Assembly: GCF_029360725.1 (NCBI RefSeq) | Contig: NZ_JARKMY010000002.1 | Coordinates: 1,054,001 to 1,118,000, forward strand | Length of the DNA stretch: 64,000 nucleotides | Direction of reading: 5' to 3' | DNA from: Chryseolinea sp. H1M3-3 | GTDB lineage: Bacteria; Bacteroidota; Bacteroidia; Cytophagales; Cyclobacteriaceae | In this document: positions 9,467 to 18,044 of the stretch, in pieces | How positions within the stretch are numbered: position 1 is the first letter of the stretch | Layout: each line of letters begins with the position of its first letter | Translations under genes and position numbers: made by a program | Notes under the pieces: generated by a model | Databases searched by the model: none | Told to the model about the DNA's origin: nothing | Seen by the model: the letters and a program-made list of their open reading frames with translations, nothing else

Positions 9467-10576
9467 TTATTGCACAGACACATGTTGGATACCAAGGCGC
9501 TGACACCATCCTAAAAAAGTCTGATGTACACCATCCAGCGTTTTCTTTTGTTCAGCCGTCAAGGGCTGCGCTGACGAACGACTAACAGGCTGAATCGGAA
9601 TTCCACGCTTTTCTAAAAAATATTTTGAACTCATAGGATAAGCTCTTGAAATCAGGTCCTCGGTTTTTTCGAGTTCAGCCTGAAGCCATTGGACATCTTT
9701 TTGTCTAAGTGGGTCGTTTACATGATTGCACATCCAAACTAAAATCTCGGGATAAAAATTTCCAGAAATGGCGGACATGCCTTTCGCACCGTTCTGCAGT
9801 GAAAATACGGTGTTCGCTGTATGCGCGTCATAAAATTCCATTGGATTATTTTTAATCAGCGCAAGTTTGGCTTTGACCTTATCGCGATCTATGGATGTGT
9901 CTTTATGGTATACCATTCGTTTCGTTTCCAGCAACGCTTTGAAAACTTCGGGACTCACAATTCGTTTGTAAGGCGAAGGGCATTCATACAGTCCCATCGG
10001 AATATTGCCGGTGAGCTCCAGCATAGTTTCGATATTGCTTAACAGTGTGGCGTCACTTTCGTCCTTTGTTGCATAGTGACTTGAAATCAATATCACGGCT
10101 TTTATTCCTGTGTCGTAAATCCTCTTGGAAAATTCTACCCGTTCATTCATCGTTGCGCCGAAAGACCCCGTTGCAACAACGGGTACAACACCATTGACAC
10201 GTTTCACAACATGCCTCGTCAATGCAAGTCGCTCTTCCTCGTTCAGGTGATACATTTCGCTGCTGAGGCAGTTAGCAAAAAATCCCTTAACACCGGCAGC
10301 AAGGTAGAAATCAATGAGCCTTGTAAGCGTATCATAATCGATTTTTCCATTCTGCAAAAATGGCGTAATCATCACAGGTACAAACTTTTTATCTTCAGCC
10401 TTTGCCAGAGGTGCTGTAGGCGAAATTGCTGGGCTTATTTCAACTGTCGGGCTACCGTAGTTTCGTATTGAAACCGAAGCAACGATACCTGTAGTCGTAA
10501 TTTGTTTGATAAAAGTTTTTCGTGAAAACTTACTTTTAGTTTCCATTGGTTTCTGTTTTAAAATTGACTGCGCCAT
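9467..10576 (-). CDS. exported DapA/NAL-superfamily protein with Tat-like signal
   Basis: Residues 65-365 form a dihydrodipicolinate synthase/N-acetylneuraminate lyase TIM barrel. The Schiff-base lysine is Lys225 in YHKDTS and the catalytic tyrosine is Tyr197 in GLYECPSPY. The pyruvate-binding GTTGE motif is replaced by NCLSSEMYHL, so the substrate or reaction probably differs. The N-terminus carries SRKTFIKQ followed by a weakly hydrophobic run (ITTTGIVASVS), an RK variant of the twin-arginine signal. Members of this superfamily are normally cytoplasmic. A second in-frame start at Met11 (10546) would leave the signal nearer the N-terminus. It lies 29 bp after the YdjC/ChbG gene, probably in one operon. 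Exact reaction unknown. Confidence 0.82.
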   Translation of the reverse strand: MAQSILKQKPMETKSKFSRKTFIKQITTTGIVASVSIRNYGSPTVEISPAISPTAPLAKAEDKKFVPVMITPFLQNGKIDYDTLTRLIDFYLAAGVKGFFANCLSSEMYHLNEEERLALTRHVVKRVNGVVPVVATGSFGATMNERVEFSKRIYDTGIKAVILISSHYATKDESDATLLSNIETMLELTGNIPMGLYECPSPYKRIVSPEVFKALLETKRMVYHKDTSIDRDKVKAKLALIKNNPMEFYDAHTANTVFSLQNGAKGMSAISGNFYPEILVWMCNHVNDPLRQKDVQWLQAELEKTEDLISRAYPMSSKYFLEKRGIPIQPVSRSSAQPLTAEQKKTLDGVHQTFLGWCQRLGIQHVSVQ

Positions 10577-10605
10577 AGGTATCCTGCGTTACACTTTAAC
10601 CTTCA

Positions 10606-11595
10606 CTATTTTTTAAACCGTTTCATGATCTCATTCCAATTGGTAAATACGATTCCTTCAGCTTTTAAAAATTTAATAACTTCGGGGTCAGAAAACATTT
10701 TAGCTTCCCAAACACGTTGTTGCCACGATCCTGTAATGGTTTTTAGATTCTCCGTTTCTACAGACGGATGGAAAATGATTTCTGTGAGGCCTGGTTTAAG
10801 CGACTGAATGAGTATTTTGAAGTTTTTTAATTTTTCCTCGTAACTTGAGCCATTGGGTACACTGGTGAAATAATCCAGTTTTGGCAGTTTGTAGTTCGCA
10901 AATAGTTTAACGACTTCATCTGTAATTGGGTATCCCATCTTCCGAAATTCTTCAAGCACAGCTGCATCAGAGACATCAATAACATTTGCCGGGATATTGT
11001 ATTCTTCCGCAACCTTGAAGAATGCCTTTATGTAATCCGGGTGGCCATACAACGTACCCATATGCGTATCAATATGGTCTGGCCGATATCCTAGTGCAAT
11101 CGACTTTTCAATTTGAGCGCGAATTTCTTTTTCAACTTCTGCTGCTGATGCATGGGTGACCACTCCCGGTACGTCTCGCCACAATTTTTTATCAGGATCG
11201 AGTAAGGTCGGAACCTCTGCCATCGGAGAGACAGGGCCCCATCGGTGCGTTTTCCATTCACTCGTAAGGGTCAAATGCAAACCAATATCTTTCTTTGGAT
11301 TTTTTTTAGCCCAATTGATCATGTCAGGTGCATATGCGCACGGCATCATAATTGCTGCCGATTGGATCTTGTCCTGTTTTAAATAATTGATCGCAGCAAT
11401 ATTGGCTTCTTCACACATGCCAATGTCATCGGCATGAAGCATGATCACTTTTTTTCCCTTGGGGAAATTTAGCTTTTCGGCCCACGTGATATGTGGTTCT
11501 TGATTTTTAGTTCGTTTACTATCCACAGTCAAAGCGCCACTTTGCAGTATAAGAACTAAAACAACGATAATGTTTATTCCAATGCTTTTCATCAT
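10606..11595 (-). CDS. secreted YdjC/ChbG-family carbohydrate deacetylase
   Basis: The frame is open to an ATG at 11664, but I prefer the double ATG at 11595, which has AAAGGAACTC just upstream and begins a clean signal peptide (MMKSIGINIIVVLVLILQSGA). The mature domain shows the YdjC metal-site motifs HADDIGM, IGLHLTLTSEW and DHIDTHMGTLYGHPD, plus EIIFHPSV near the C-terminus. ChbG-type enzymes remove N-acetyl groups from chito-oligosaccharides or related sugars. ChbG itself is cytoplasmic, so an exported member is a specialised form. The length (329 residues) is slightly above the family norm because of the signal. It is followed by the exported DapA-like gene. Confidence 0.88.
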   Translation of the reverse strand: MMKSIGINIIVVLVLILQSGALTVDSKRTKNQEPHITWAEKLNFPKGKKVIMLHADDIGMCEEANIAAINYLKQDKIQSAAIMMPCAYAPDMINWAKKNPKKDIGLHLTLTSEWKTHRWGPVSPMAEVPTLLDPDKKLWRDVPGVVTHASAAEVEKEIRAQIEKSIALGYRPDHIDTHMGTLYGHPDYIKAFFKVAEEYNIPANVIDVSDAAVLEEFRKMGYPITDEVVKLFANYKLPKLDYFTSVPNGSSYEEKLKNFKILIQSLKPGLTEIIFHPSVETENLKTITGSWQQRVWEAKMFSDPEVIKFLKAEGIVFTNWNEIMKRFKK

Positions 11596-11801
11596 GAGTT
11601 CCTTAAAGGTTTTATTTGCCACTAACTTAAAGGTAGAGCGGTGGACGCTGCTATCAAATAGCAAAAAACAACATTGCGCAATTTGACCTACGATTTGCGT
11701 GAAGTGTGAAAAAATGAGGTGGTAATAATGATACTTTTATAGCAGGTGATTTGCGTTCGTATTTGCAGTATTGTGAATTGATAGCATGCACACTTCATAA
11801 C
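11596..11801. promoter_or_regulatory. divergent promoter region with TTTGCGT/TTGCGCAA motifs
   Basis: This region drives the deacetylase leftward and the ceramidase-like operon rightward. It holds the palindrome ATTGCGCAAT (11673-11682) and TTTGCGT at 11694-11700 and 11750-11756. These are reverse complements of the ACGCAAA motif found before the ROK and susC genes. TACTTTTA near 11732 is one base off the -7 consensus. The recurrence suggests a shared regulator, perhaps the local XylR-like or AraC protein; this is inference. Confidence 0.35.
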
Positions 11802-13100
11802 ATGAGTACGCGTAATTTCTTACTGTTGCACAAATACCTTCTGGCTAGTCTGTGGGTGTTGTCTATTGCCACTTATGCATGCGCACAGGACTTTAAAGTT
11901 GGAGCTGCCGTTCGCGTCATTACGCCAGATCCGCTGTTACCTGTTTCCGGCGGAGTAGGCCAACCGAAAAAATCAACACAAAAGAAAGGTGATCTCTTTG
12001 TTCGTGCCATGGTCCTTGAACGTGGAAAAACGCGTGTGGCTATCGTGAGTGTTGATAATCTTGGGTGGTCATCGGCCTTGGGTGATCGTTCAAGAAGCTT
12101 GATCAAAGGAATCCCTCCTGAGAACATCCTTATCGGCGCCACACATACACATAGCGCACCCGATGCCTATGGTTTCCCCGATGAGGCTGGTAAATCGCAG
12201 GCTGACATGGGATATCTTGATTGGTGTGTAGGCCAAATAGCAGATGCTGTTCAGGAGGCGGAAAAAAATCTCACCCCTGCATCTCTCAAAATTGCTGTAG
12301 GTGAAGCGAACGGTAAAATTTCTTATAACTATTATGCTGATAAACTGTATGATCCCCGTTGTGGTGTGATGCAGGCCATTGCCGAGTCTGGTAAGGACAA
12401 AGGAAAAGTGATTGCTACACTTGTGAATTATGCCATTCATCCGGAAGTTATCGGTTCCAGTCAAGGCATACTGAGTCCTGATCTATGCGGACCGTTGTAC
12501 GATCGCATCGAGGCGAAAACGGGTGGTGTTGCAATTTTTATGAATGGTGCTCAGGGAGGCATGGTCACGGCTGATACCCGACTTGAAAACGGAAAGGAAG
12601 CAAATACCTGGGAAGAATGCATTCGTATTGGAAATTTGCTGGCAGACGAGGCGCTTCGCATCATTGAAAAAGCTGAAATTCAAAAGGTGCCCAAACTGCT
12701 TTGTGAATCCCGAATAATCAATTTCCCTGTTGAATCGGAAATGATGCGTTATATTCTGAAAAATTCTCCTGTTAAAATGACTTCGGTGAAAGATGATATA
12801 ATCAGTACGCGTTTAAATTATTTGGAAATAGGAACAGCCAAAGTACTTACCATTCCGGGCGAAGCATTGCCGAATATCGGGTTTTATATCAAACGGAATA
12901 TGAATACTGACAACGCTTTCCTTTTCGGGCTTACCAATGATGCATTTGGATATATACTCACGAAGGTTGACTTTAATAGCTTCAAACGATATGATTATGT
13001 TAGTCGTACCAGCCTTGGAGAAATGACGGGAGAGATCTACATCAGTGAAGTATTACAATGGCTAAAAGACAGGCATCAAAGTAAAGCAGAAAAAAAATAA
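11802..13100 (+). CDS. neutral/alkaline ceramidase-like secreted protein
   Basis: I start at ATG 11802 because it opens directly into a signal peptide (LLASLWVLSIATYACAQ); the frame extends upstream to 11751. The 432-residue protein matches the N-terminal domain of neutral/alkaline non-lysosomal ceramidases: VGAAVRVITPD, the zinc motif GATHTHSAPDAYG and the metal-site YAIHPEVIG. The GDVSPN-type segment that carries the ceramidase nucleophile serine reads FMNGAQGGMVTAD here. The C-terminal Ig-like domain of true ceramidases is also absent. It is therefore probably a related metallohydrolase of unknown substrate. It heads a long rightward series of closely spaced genes. Confidence 0.82.
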   Translation: MSTRNFLLLHKYLLASLWVLSIATYACAQDFKVGAAVRVITPDPLLPVSGGVGQPKKSTQKKGDLFVRAMVLERGKTRVAIVSVDNLGWSSALGDRSRSLIKGIPPENILIGATHTHSAPDAYGFPDEAGKSQADMGYLDWCVGQIADAVQEAEKNLTPASLKIAVGEANGKISYNYYADKLYDPRCGVMQAIAESGKDKGKVIATLVNYAIHPEVIGSSQGILSPDLCGPLYDRIEAKTGGVAIFMNGAQGGMVTADTRLENGKEANTWEECIRIGNLLADEALRIIEKAEIQKVPKLLCESRIINFPVESEMMRYILKNSPVKMTSVKDDIISTRLNYLEIGTAKVLTIPGEALPNIGFYIKRNMNTDNAFLFGLTNDAFGYILTKVDFNSFKRYDYVSRTSLGEMTGEIYISEVLQWLKDRHQSKAEKK

Positions 13101-13145
13101 AGATATTCTAAGCATAAATAATTTCACTCATTTAAATTAACCAGA

Positions 13146-14507
13146 ATGACCAGACGATTCATTTGCATGATAACGGTGCTGTTGCAATTTATTTTTTTAT
13201 CTCATATTCATGCGCAGTCGGCCTTGACTCCGGAGACAGCCTTACATGGATACCTTAACAATGGCGATAAAGCGTATCACTGGGAGCTAAAAGAGACGTA
13301 TACGGTTGGGGATGCTAAAGCTTATAGCTTATTACTTACTTCTCAACAATGGCACGAATACATCTGGACCCATCAGTTAACCATTCTTGTTCCTGCTGAA
13401 AATGAATATGACGGCGCCCTGTTGTTCATCACGGGTGGAAGTAACAAAAAAGGTTTACCCAATTGGAACAGTAAGGATGATAAATTTCTTCAGGCGCTTG
13501 GTAGTGTTGCAACAAAGAACAAAAGCATTGTTGCTTTGCTTCGTCAAACACCGAATCAACCGCTTCATGGCGACCTTACTGAAGACGCGTTGATTTCATA
13601 TACACTGCATAAATTCAAAGAAGACGGCGACTACTCCTGGCCATTACTTTTTCCAATGGTGAAGAGCGCGGTGCGTGCCATGGATGCGGTTCAAGAATTT
13701 GCAAAAAACACCTTACAGCATGAGGTAAAGCGTTTTGTGGTTTCCGGAGCTTCCAAACGTGGATGGACCACCTGGCTTACTGGCGCGAGCGATAGCCGGG
13801 TGGTTGCCATCGCTCCAATGGTAATTGATATTTTGAATATGCCGGTGAATCTCGATTATCAAGTTAAAATGTGGAAAGATTACAGCGTTCAAATTGAGGA
13901 TTATGTAAAACTTGGAATACCACAAACAGCGACTTCTGAAAAAGGTCAGGCGATTACGACGATGGTGGATCCCTATTCCTACAGAAAAAAATTAACCATG
14001 CCCAAGATGCTTATCATGGGAACCAACGATGAATATTGGACTGTCGATGCTATCAAACATTATATTGATAGTATTCCGGGTCAGAACTTTGTTCATTATG
14101 TACCCAACGTCGGTCATGACTTGGGTGATAAAAAGCAAGCGTTGGCAGCATTGAGCGCCTTCTTTGGGGCGACTGTAGCCAATAAACCTTATCCTGTTTG
14201 TCAACCAGATTTGACATACGGAAAGAAAGGTATTACGCTGAAAGTAAAAGCGACGCCGGATGTTTTGGTGGATGCGATTCTTTGGTCTACAAGTTCGACT
14301 GATACTGATTTTCGCGATGAGAAGTGGGAAGGAAAAAGTCTTGGGCTAAAGAAGAAGTCTGCTGTGATCACTTCTGTACAACCTTATCCCGCCAGTGGAT
14401 ATCGTGCATTTTATCTCGATCTGAAATATAAAGATTCGAATGGGGGAGAGTATACAAAAAGTACGCGGATGTATGTGGCGGATAATGATGAGGTCTTTGT
14501 AAAGTAA
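13146..14507 (+). CDS. PhoPQ-activated pathogenicity-related (PqaA-like) alpha/beta hydrolase
   Basis: The 453-residue protein has a signal peptide ending HIHAQ and matches the PhoPQ_related family. The sequence WELKETYTVGDAKAYSLLLTSQQWHEYIWTHQL is family-typical in its spacing and aromatic content. A candidate triad is Ser in VSGASKRGW, Asp in GTNDEYW and His in VGHDLG. The family is secreted and of unproven function, probably an esterase or peptidase. It sits 45 bp after the ceramidase-like gene and 12 bp before the GDPD gene, so it is likely part of the same operon. Confidence 0.87.
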   Translation: MTRRFICMITVLLQFIFLSHIHAQSALTPETALHGYLNNGDKAYHWELKETYTVGDAKAYSLLLTSQQWHEYIWTHQLTILVPAENEYDGALLFITGGSNKKGLPNWNSKDDKFLQALGSVATKNKSIVALLRQTPNQPLHGDLTEDALISYTLHKFKEDGDYSWPLLFPMVKSAVRAMDAVQEFAKNTLQHEVKRFVVSGASKRGWTTWLTGASDSRVVAIAPMVIDILNMPVNLDYQVKMWKDYSVQIEDYVKLGIPQTATSEKGQAITTMVDPYSYRKKLTMPKMLIMGTNDEYWTVDAIKHYIDSIPGQNFVHYVPNVGHDLGDKKQALAALSAFFGATVANKPYPVCQPDLTYGKKGITLKVKATPDVLVDAILWSTSSTDTDFRDEKWEGKSLGLKKKSAVITSVQPYPASGYRAFYLDLKYKDSNGGEYTKSTRMYVADNDEVFVK

Positions 14508-14519
14508 GGTAACTATTAA

Positions 14520-15365
14520 ATGAAGCGGTTCTTTTATTTCCAATTTTTTCTTCTTTGCAGCGCGGTCGCTTTCGGGCAACAAAATGCAGATGCGATCAGA
14601 AGAACCTTTTTGGATGCTAATACAGGAACTGTATTGGTGGCCTCGCACCGAGCTACGCATAACGTGTATCCCGAAAATTCCTTAAAGGCAATTCAGGAAT
14701 CCATAAGAATTGGTGTTGATATTATAGAAATTGATGTGAAGGTATCAAAAGATGGCGTTCCGTTTTTGATGCATGATCGTACGCTGGATCGTACGACAAC
14801 AGGGAAAGGTGATCCGGAAGAATTTACGTGGGACGAGTTACAGCAATTGTTTATCATTGATAAAGGCAAAAGGACATCTCTCAAAATTCCTTCCCTAAAA
14901 GATGCGTTAGAACTTGCCTATGGTAAAATTCTCGTTGATCTCGATTTGAAAACGGACAAAGTAGAAGAAGTAATCGGGGTGGTTAATAAAACAGATACAA
15001 AAGATATTGTATTCTTTTTTGATAGCGACTATAAAGTGTTATCCCGTATACACGCAGCCGATAAAGATTTTATGATTATGCCGCGAGCTCATTCCATAGA
15101 ACAAGCCGATTCAGCGATCAGTTTATTTGATCCTCCCGTCGTTCATATTGACTTTTCGTTTTATAACCCGGAATGTGTTCAGTCGATTCAAAGCAGTTAT
15201 GCACGTATTTGGATCAACGCATTGGGTGACGCTGACAAGGACATAAAAAGTGGTAAAGAAAAACGTGCGCTTAAAAAATTATTACAGCACGGCGCCAATG
15301 TAATTCAGACGGACGAACCTCAGTTGTTGCTGCAAGCACTTCGTGAAAGAGGTTTACATCCTTAA
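14520..15365 (+). CDS. secreted glycerophosphodiester phosphodiesterase (GDPD)
   Basis: The 281-residue protein carries a signal peptide (MKRFFYFQFFLLCSAVAFGQ). The GDPD catalytic core is clear: SHRATHNVYPENSL, then EIDVKVSKDG and MHDRTLDRTT, which hold the general acid/base histidines and metal-binding acidic residues. It should cleave glycerophosphodiesters to an alcohol and glycerol-3-phosphate in the periplasm or outside. The start is 12 bp after the PqaA-like stop and the next gene begins 11 bp later, so translation is tightly linked. With the ceramidase-like and phosphatase genes it points to attack on a lipid or phospho-substituted glycan. Confidence 0.92.
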   Translation: MKRFFYFQFFLLCSAVAFGQQNADAIRRTFLDANTGTVLVASHRATHNVYPENSLKAIQESIRIGVDIIEIDVKVSKDGVPFLMHDRTLDRTTTGKGDPEEFTWDELQQLFIIDKGKRTSLKIPSLKDALELAYGKILVDLDLKTDKVEEVIGVVNKTDTKDIVFFFDSDYKVLSRIHAADKDFMIMPRAHSIEQADSAISLFDPPVVHIDFSFYNPECVQSIQSSYARIWINALGDADKDIKSGKEKRALKKLLQHGANVIQTDEPQLLLQALRERGLHP

Positions 15366-15376
15366 CGTAAATTTGA

Positions 15377-16726
15377 ATGAGAAAAATTGCAATCATAGTT
15401 TTAATTCTTGCTATCATCGGGTCGACTTTGTCGTGTCAGACTAAGAGAGACGAAACGACGAGCAGTGAAGCATTTATTTCAAACATTGTTTTTCCTTATC
15501 AGGATGAACATGTGCATGGTTCAACGCTTGTTGAATTACCCAACGGTGATTTACTCACGGCATGGTTCCAAGGTTCTGGTGAGCGTTGGGCAGATGACGT
15601 AAAGATTATGGGTTCACGACTGGTAAAAGGTGACACGACTTGGTCTTCAACTTTTGAAATGGCTGATGTACCCGGATTCCCGGATATTAATCCAATCATG
15701 TTTATGGATCGGAATCAACGGTTATGGCTAATGTGGTATCCCGTGTTAGCCAATCAGTGGGAGACTTCTATTCCCATGTATCGCATCAGTGAAAATTATT
15801 CTTCTGCCGGGCCACCTATTTGGTCATGGCAAGATGTTCTCTTTGTAAAAGCTGGCGACAAAACAGAGCGTGGTATTCAACCGGATGATAGTTTTGTGCA
15901 GCAAGTAAATCAGCAATTAGAAGATTATGAGAAATACCTGGGCGCATCGTTGTTGCCTACCCTTCCCGATAGTGTCAGCAAACCATTGCTTATAGAATGG
16001 AAAAAATATAAAGTTAAAATGGACAGTCTTTCGAAAGGAAAGAATATGATTCGGGCGGGACGGATTGAAGATGGCGATAAAGAAACTCCAGCTCAGTTGG
16101 GCTATCCGTTAACAAGGCGAATTGGCTGGCAGACGAAAAACAAAGCAGTATTTCTTGGTAATCGTATGGTTGTACCGTTGTATTCGGACGGTTTCGATTG
16201 TTCGCTGTTTGCTATTTCCGATGACGCGGGAAAGCACTGGATATTTAGTAATCCTGTACTGGGCGGTGCTGGTATCCAGGCGACAATTGCAATTGGGAAG
16301 GACAGTATTTTAGTCGCTTACTTACGTGACAATGGCCCACCGCCACAGCGGATGCAACGTACCGAATCTCGTGATAAGGGACTTACGTGGAGCATTCCCA
16401 AAGATGATGTACTACCAAACCCGGGTGCAGGCTTTGATCTTGTTACACTGTCGACTGGCGAGTGGGTGATGATTTTCAACGATACTGAAAACGGAAGGTA
16501 TAACCTGAGCGTTGCAGTATCAGATGACGAAGGTAAATCCTGGAAATGGAAAAAGCATATCGAGAATGATACACGGTCGGAAAAACCAACATCCAGTCAC
16601 TATCCATCGGTGATTCAAGGTGCGGATGGCCGGATCCATGTTTCTTACAGCTTTCATCGAAATGACATCAAGCCTGGAAAAACGGTGAAGTATGTTTCTT
16701 TTCCTTTGAGTTGGGTAAAGAATTGA
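15377..16726 (+). CDS. BNR-repeat sialidase-like lipoprotein
   Basis: The 449-residue protein has a lipoprotein signal (ILAIIGSTLSC, Cys20). It is a six-bladed propeller of the BNR_2/sialidase superfamily. Three Asp-boxes are visible: SDDAGKHW, SRDKGLTW and SDDEGKSW. An insertion of about 70 residues near positions 170-245 is rich in charged residues. A canonical bacterial GH33 RIP motif is not evident, so true sialidase activity is unproven. NanA in the same locus makes a sialic-acid or ulosonic-acid hydrolase plausible. Another glycan-binding or hydrolase role remains possible. Confidence 0.85.
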   Translation: MRKIAIIVLILAIIGSTLSCQTKRDETTSSEAFISNIVFPYQDEHVHGSTLVELPNGDLLTAWFQGSGERWADDVKIMGSRLVKGDTTWSSTFEMADVPGFPDINPIMFMDRNQRLWLMWYPVLANQWETSIPMYRISENYSSAGPPIWSWQDVLFVKAGDKTERGIQPDDSFVQQVNQQLEDYEKYLGASLLPTLPDSVSKPLLIEWKKYKVKMDSLSKGKNMIRAGRIEDGDKETPAQLGYPLTRRIGWQTKNKAVFLGNRMVVPLYSDGFDCSLFAISDDAGKHWIFSNPVLGGAGIQATIAIGKDSILVAYLRDNGPPPQRMQRTESRDKGLTWSIPKDDVLPNPGAGFDLVTLSTGEWVMIFNDTENGRYNLSVAVSDDEGKSWKWKKHIENDTRSEKPTSSHYPSVIQGADGRIHVSYSFHRNDIKPGKTVKYVSFPLSWVKN

Positions 16727-16790
16727 ATGCTTAATAAACGTTCAGTCTGTTAGCGATCTAATATAAAGTAAACTATTAGACTAGTATTAT

Positions 16791-18044
16791 ATGATCAAGA
16801 ATAAACAAACGCTTATATCTATTTTGATCGTAGGTATGGCGCTGGGCACCGCCTGGGCTATCCGTGGTAAATTTGGACATGAGCAGGGCGCTGCGTGGGC
16901 AGGGGCTATCGGTGCCATATCGGTTGTCCTGGTCGCAAAACGACGTGACTGGTATAACAATGTATTTAAAATTGCATTGGCCGCTGCTGTTGGATGGGGA
17001 TTGAGTGGTATGATCAGCTATGGACAAATTGTTGGTTATGGCCGAAGCGTAGATTTTGGAAATGCCTATTATGGTTTGCTGATGCTTTTTGTAATTGGGG
17101 TGTTGTATGGTTTTTTAGGAGGCGGACTTTTTGGGCTTGCGTTAGCGGACTCAAAAGATTTTAAAGTGACCTGGACTTCACTAATTGCGGAAATGTTAGC
17201 CTTTGCATTATTAACGTATGGCCTATTGATTAATCAATTGGAATGGTTCATGACGCCACCACGTTCTGAATTATGGGCAGCTTGTTTAGGAGCATCGATC
17301 GCGTTAGGATGGTATGTGTTGAGGAACAGGCAGCAAGGCGTATTAAAGGTTGCGATCTGGTCTGCGTTGGGTGCAGGCGTTGGTTTTGCGTTCGGTAATT
17401 TTTTGCAAGTGCTCGGCGCAGGTTCATCCTTGTCAATCAACTTTTGGAATGTAATGGAATATTCGATAGGATTTTTTGGTGGCTTGGGTATGGCCTATGG
17501 TACATTAACTTCATCATGGGCCGTGTCGAATGATCATGTCAATAAACACGCTAACCTTTTTCCTATTTTGTTTCTGATGGTTTTTATTCCTTTTGTGTTG
17601 TGGGATCAGTCCTTTGTAACCGAGAAACTCAAATTCATAGTTGAGTTAGGCGGAAACGGAGAGACTATTTTTTGGTTTCAGAGCCTCGCTTTAATATCTA
17701 TCGTGGTATGCATAGTAATTATAATAGCAAAATATTATCGTTCGCAATTCAATTTTAATGACGTTAGGACTATTTTTCTCTTATACCTGGGAGTGTATAC
17801 ATTTCTAAGTTTTCTTCTGACCGGTATTTATACGCATCCTATAGAACAGTATCTGTATCTCGTCAATATTGTTGTCATCGTGCTGGTGCTACCTGGTATC
17901 CGTAATAATTTTGAAGTGAAGCAAGAATCTTCGGGACCATGGGTGACCGCTACTTTAGTTTCCGTGTTGCTCATTGCCATGTTTGCAGTAATTGCCATAC
18001 AGACGCATGGCGAATTAGGTGGGAGTCAAACTCGATTTAAATGA
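16791..18044 (+). CDS. uncharacterised polytopic membrane protein (about 12-13 TM segments)
   Basis: I do not recognise a named family. The 417 residues contain about twelve or thirteen hydrophobic segments, roughly at 7-27, 34-50, 56-77, 88-117, 126-146, 157-173, 181-207, 219-240, 259-276, 297-317, 330-350, 357-376 and 386-408. Several are very Gly/Ala rich. The N-terminal motif IRGKFGHEQGAAWAGAIGA looks conserved and could line a pore or ligand site. There is no ABC, MFS or SSS signature. The last four bases overlap the start of the Gfo/Idh gene (ATGA), implying translational coupling. A transporter or membrane enzyme for the locus substrate is a guess. Confidence 0.85.
   Translation: MIKNKQTLISILIVGMALGTAWAIRGKFGHEQGAAWAGAIGAISVVLVAKRRDWYNNVFKIALAAAVGWGLSGMISYGQIVGYGRSVDFGNAYYGLLMLFVIGVLYGFLGGGLFGLALADSKDFKVTWTSLIAEMLAFALLTYGLLINQLEWFMTPPRSELWAACLGASIALGWYVLRNRQQGVLKVAIWSALGAGVGFAFGNFLQVLGAGSSLSINFWNVMEYSIGFFGGLGMAYGTLTSSWAVSNDHVNKHANLFPILFLMVFIPFVLWDQSFVTEKLKFIVELGGNGETIFWFQSLALISIVVCIVIIIAKYYRSQFNFNDVRTIFLLYLGVYTFLSFLLTGIYTHPIEQYLYLVNIVVIVLVLPGIRNNFEVKQESSGPWVTATLVSVLLIAMFAVIAIQTHGELGGSQTRFK

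Noticed and set aside
15377-16726. Calling the BNR lipoprotein a true GH33 sialidase
   Set aside because: Asp-boxes are present but I could not find the RIP motif or a full arginine triad, so only sialidase-like is supported.
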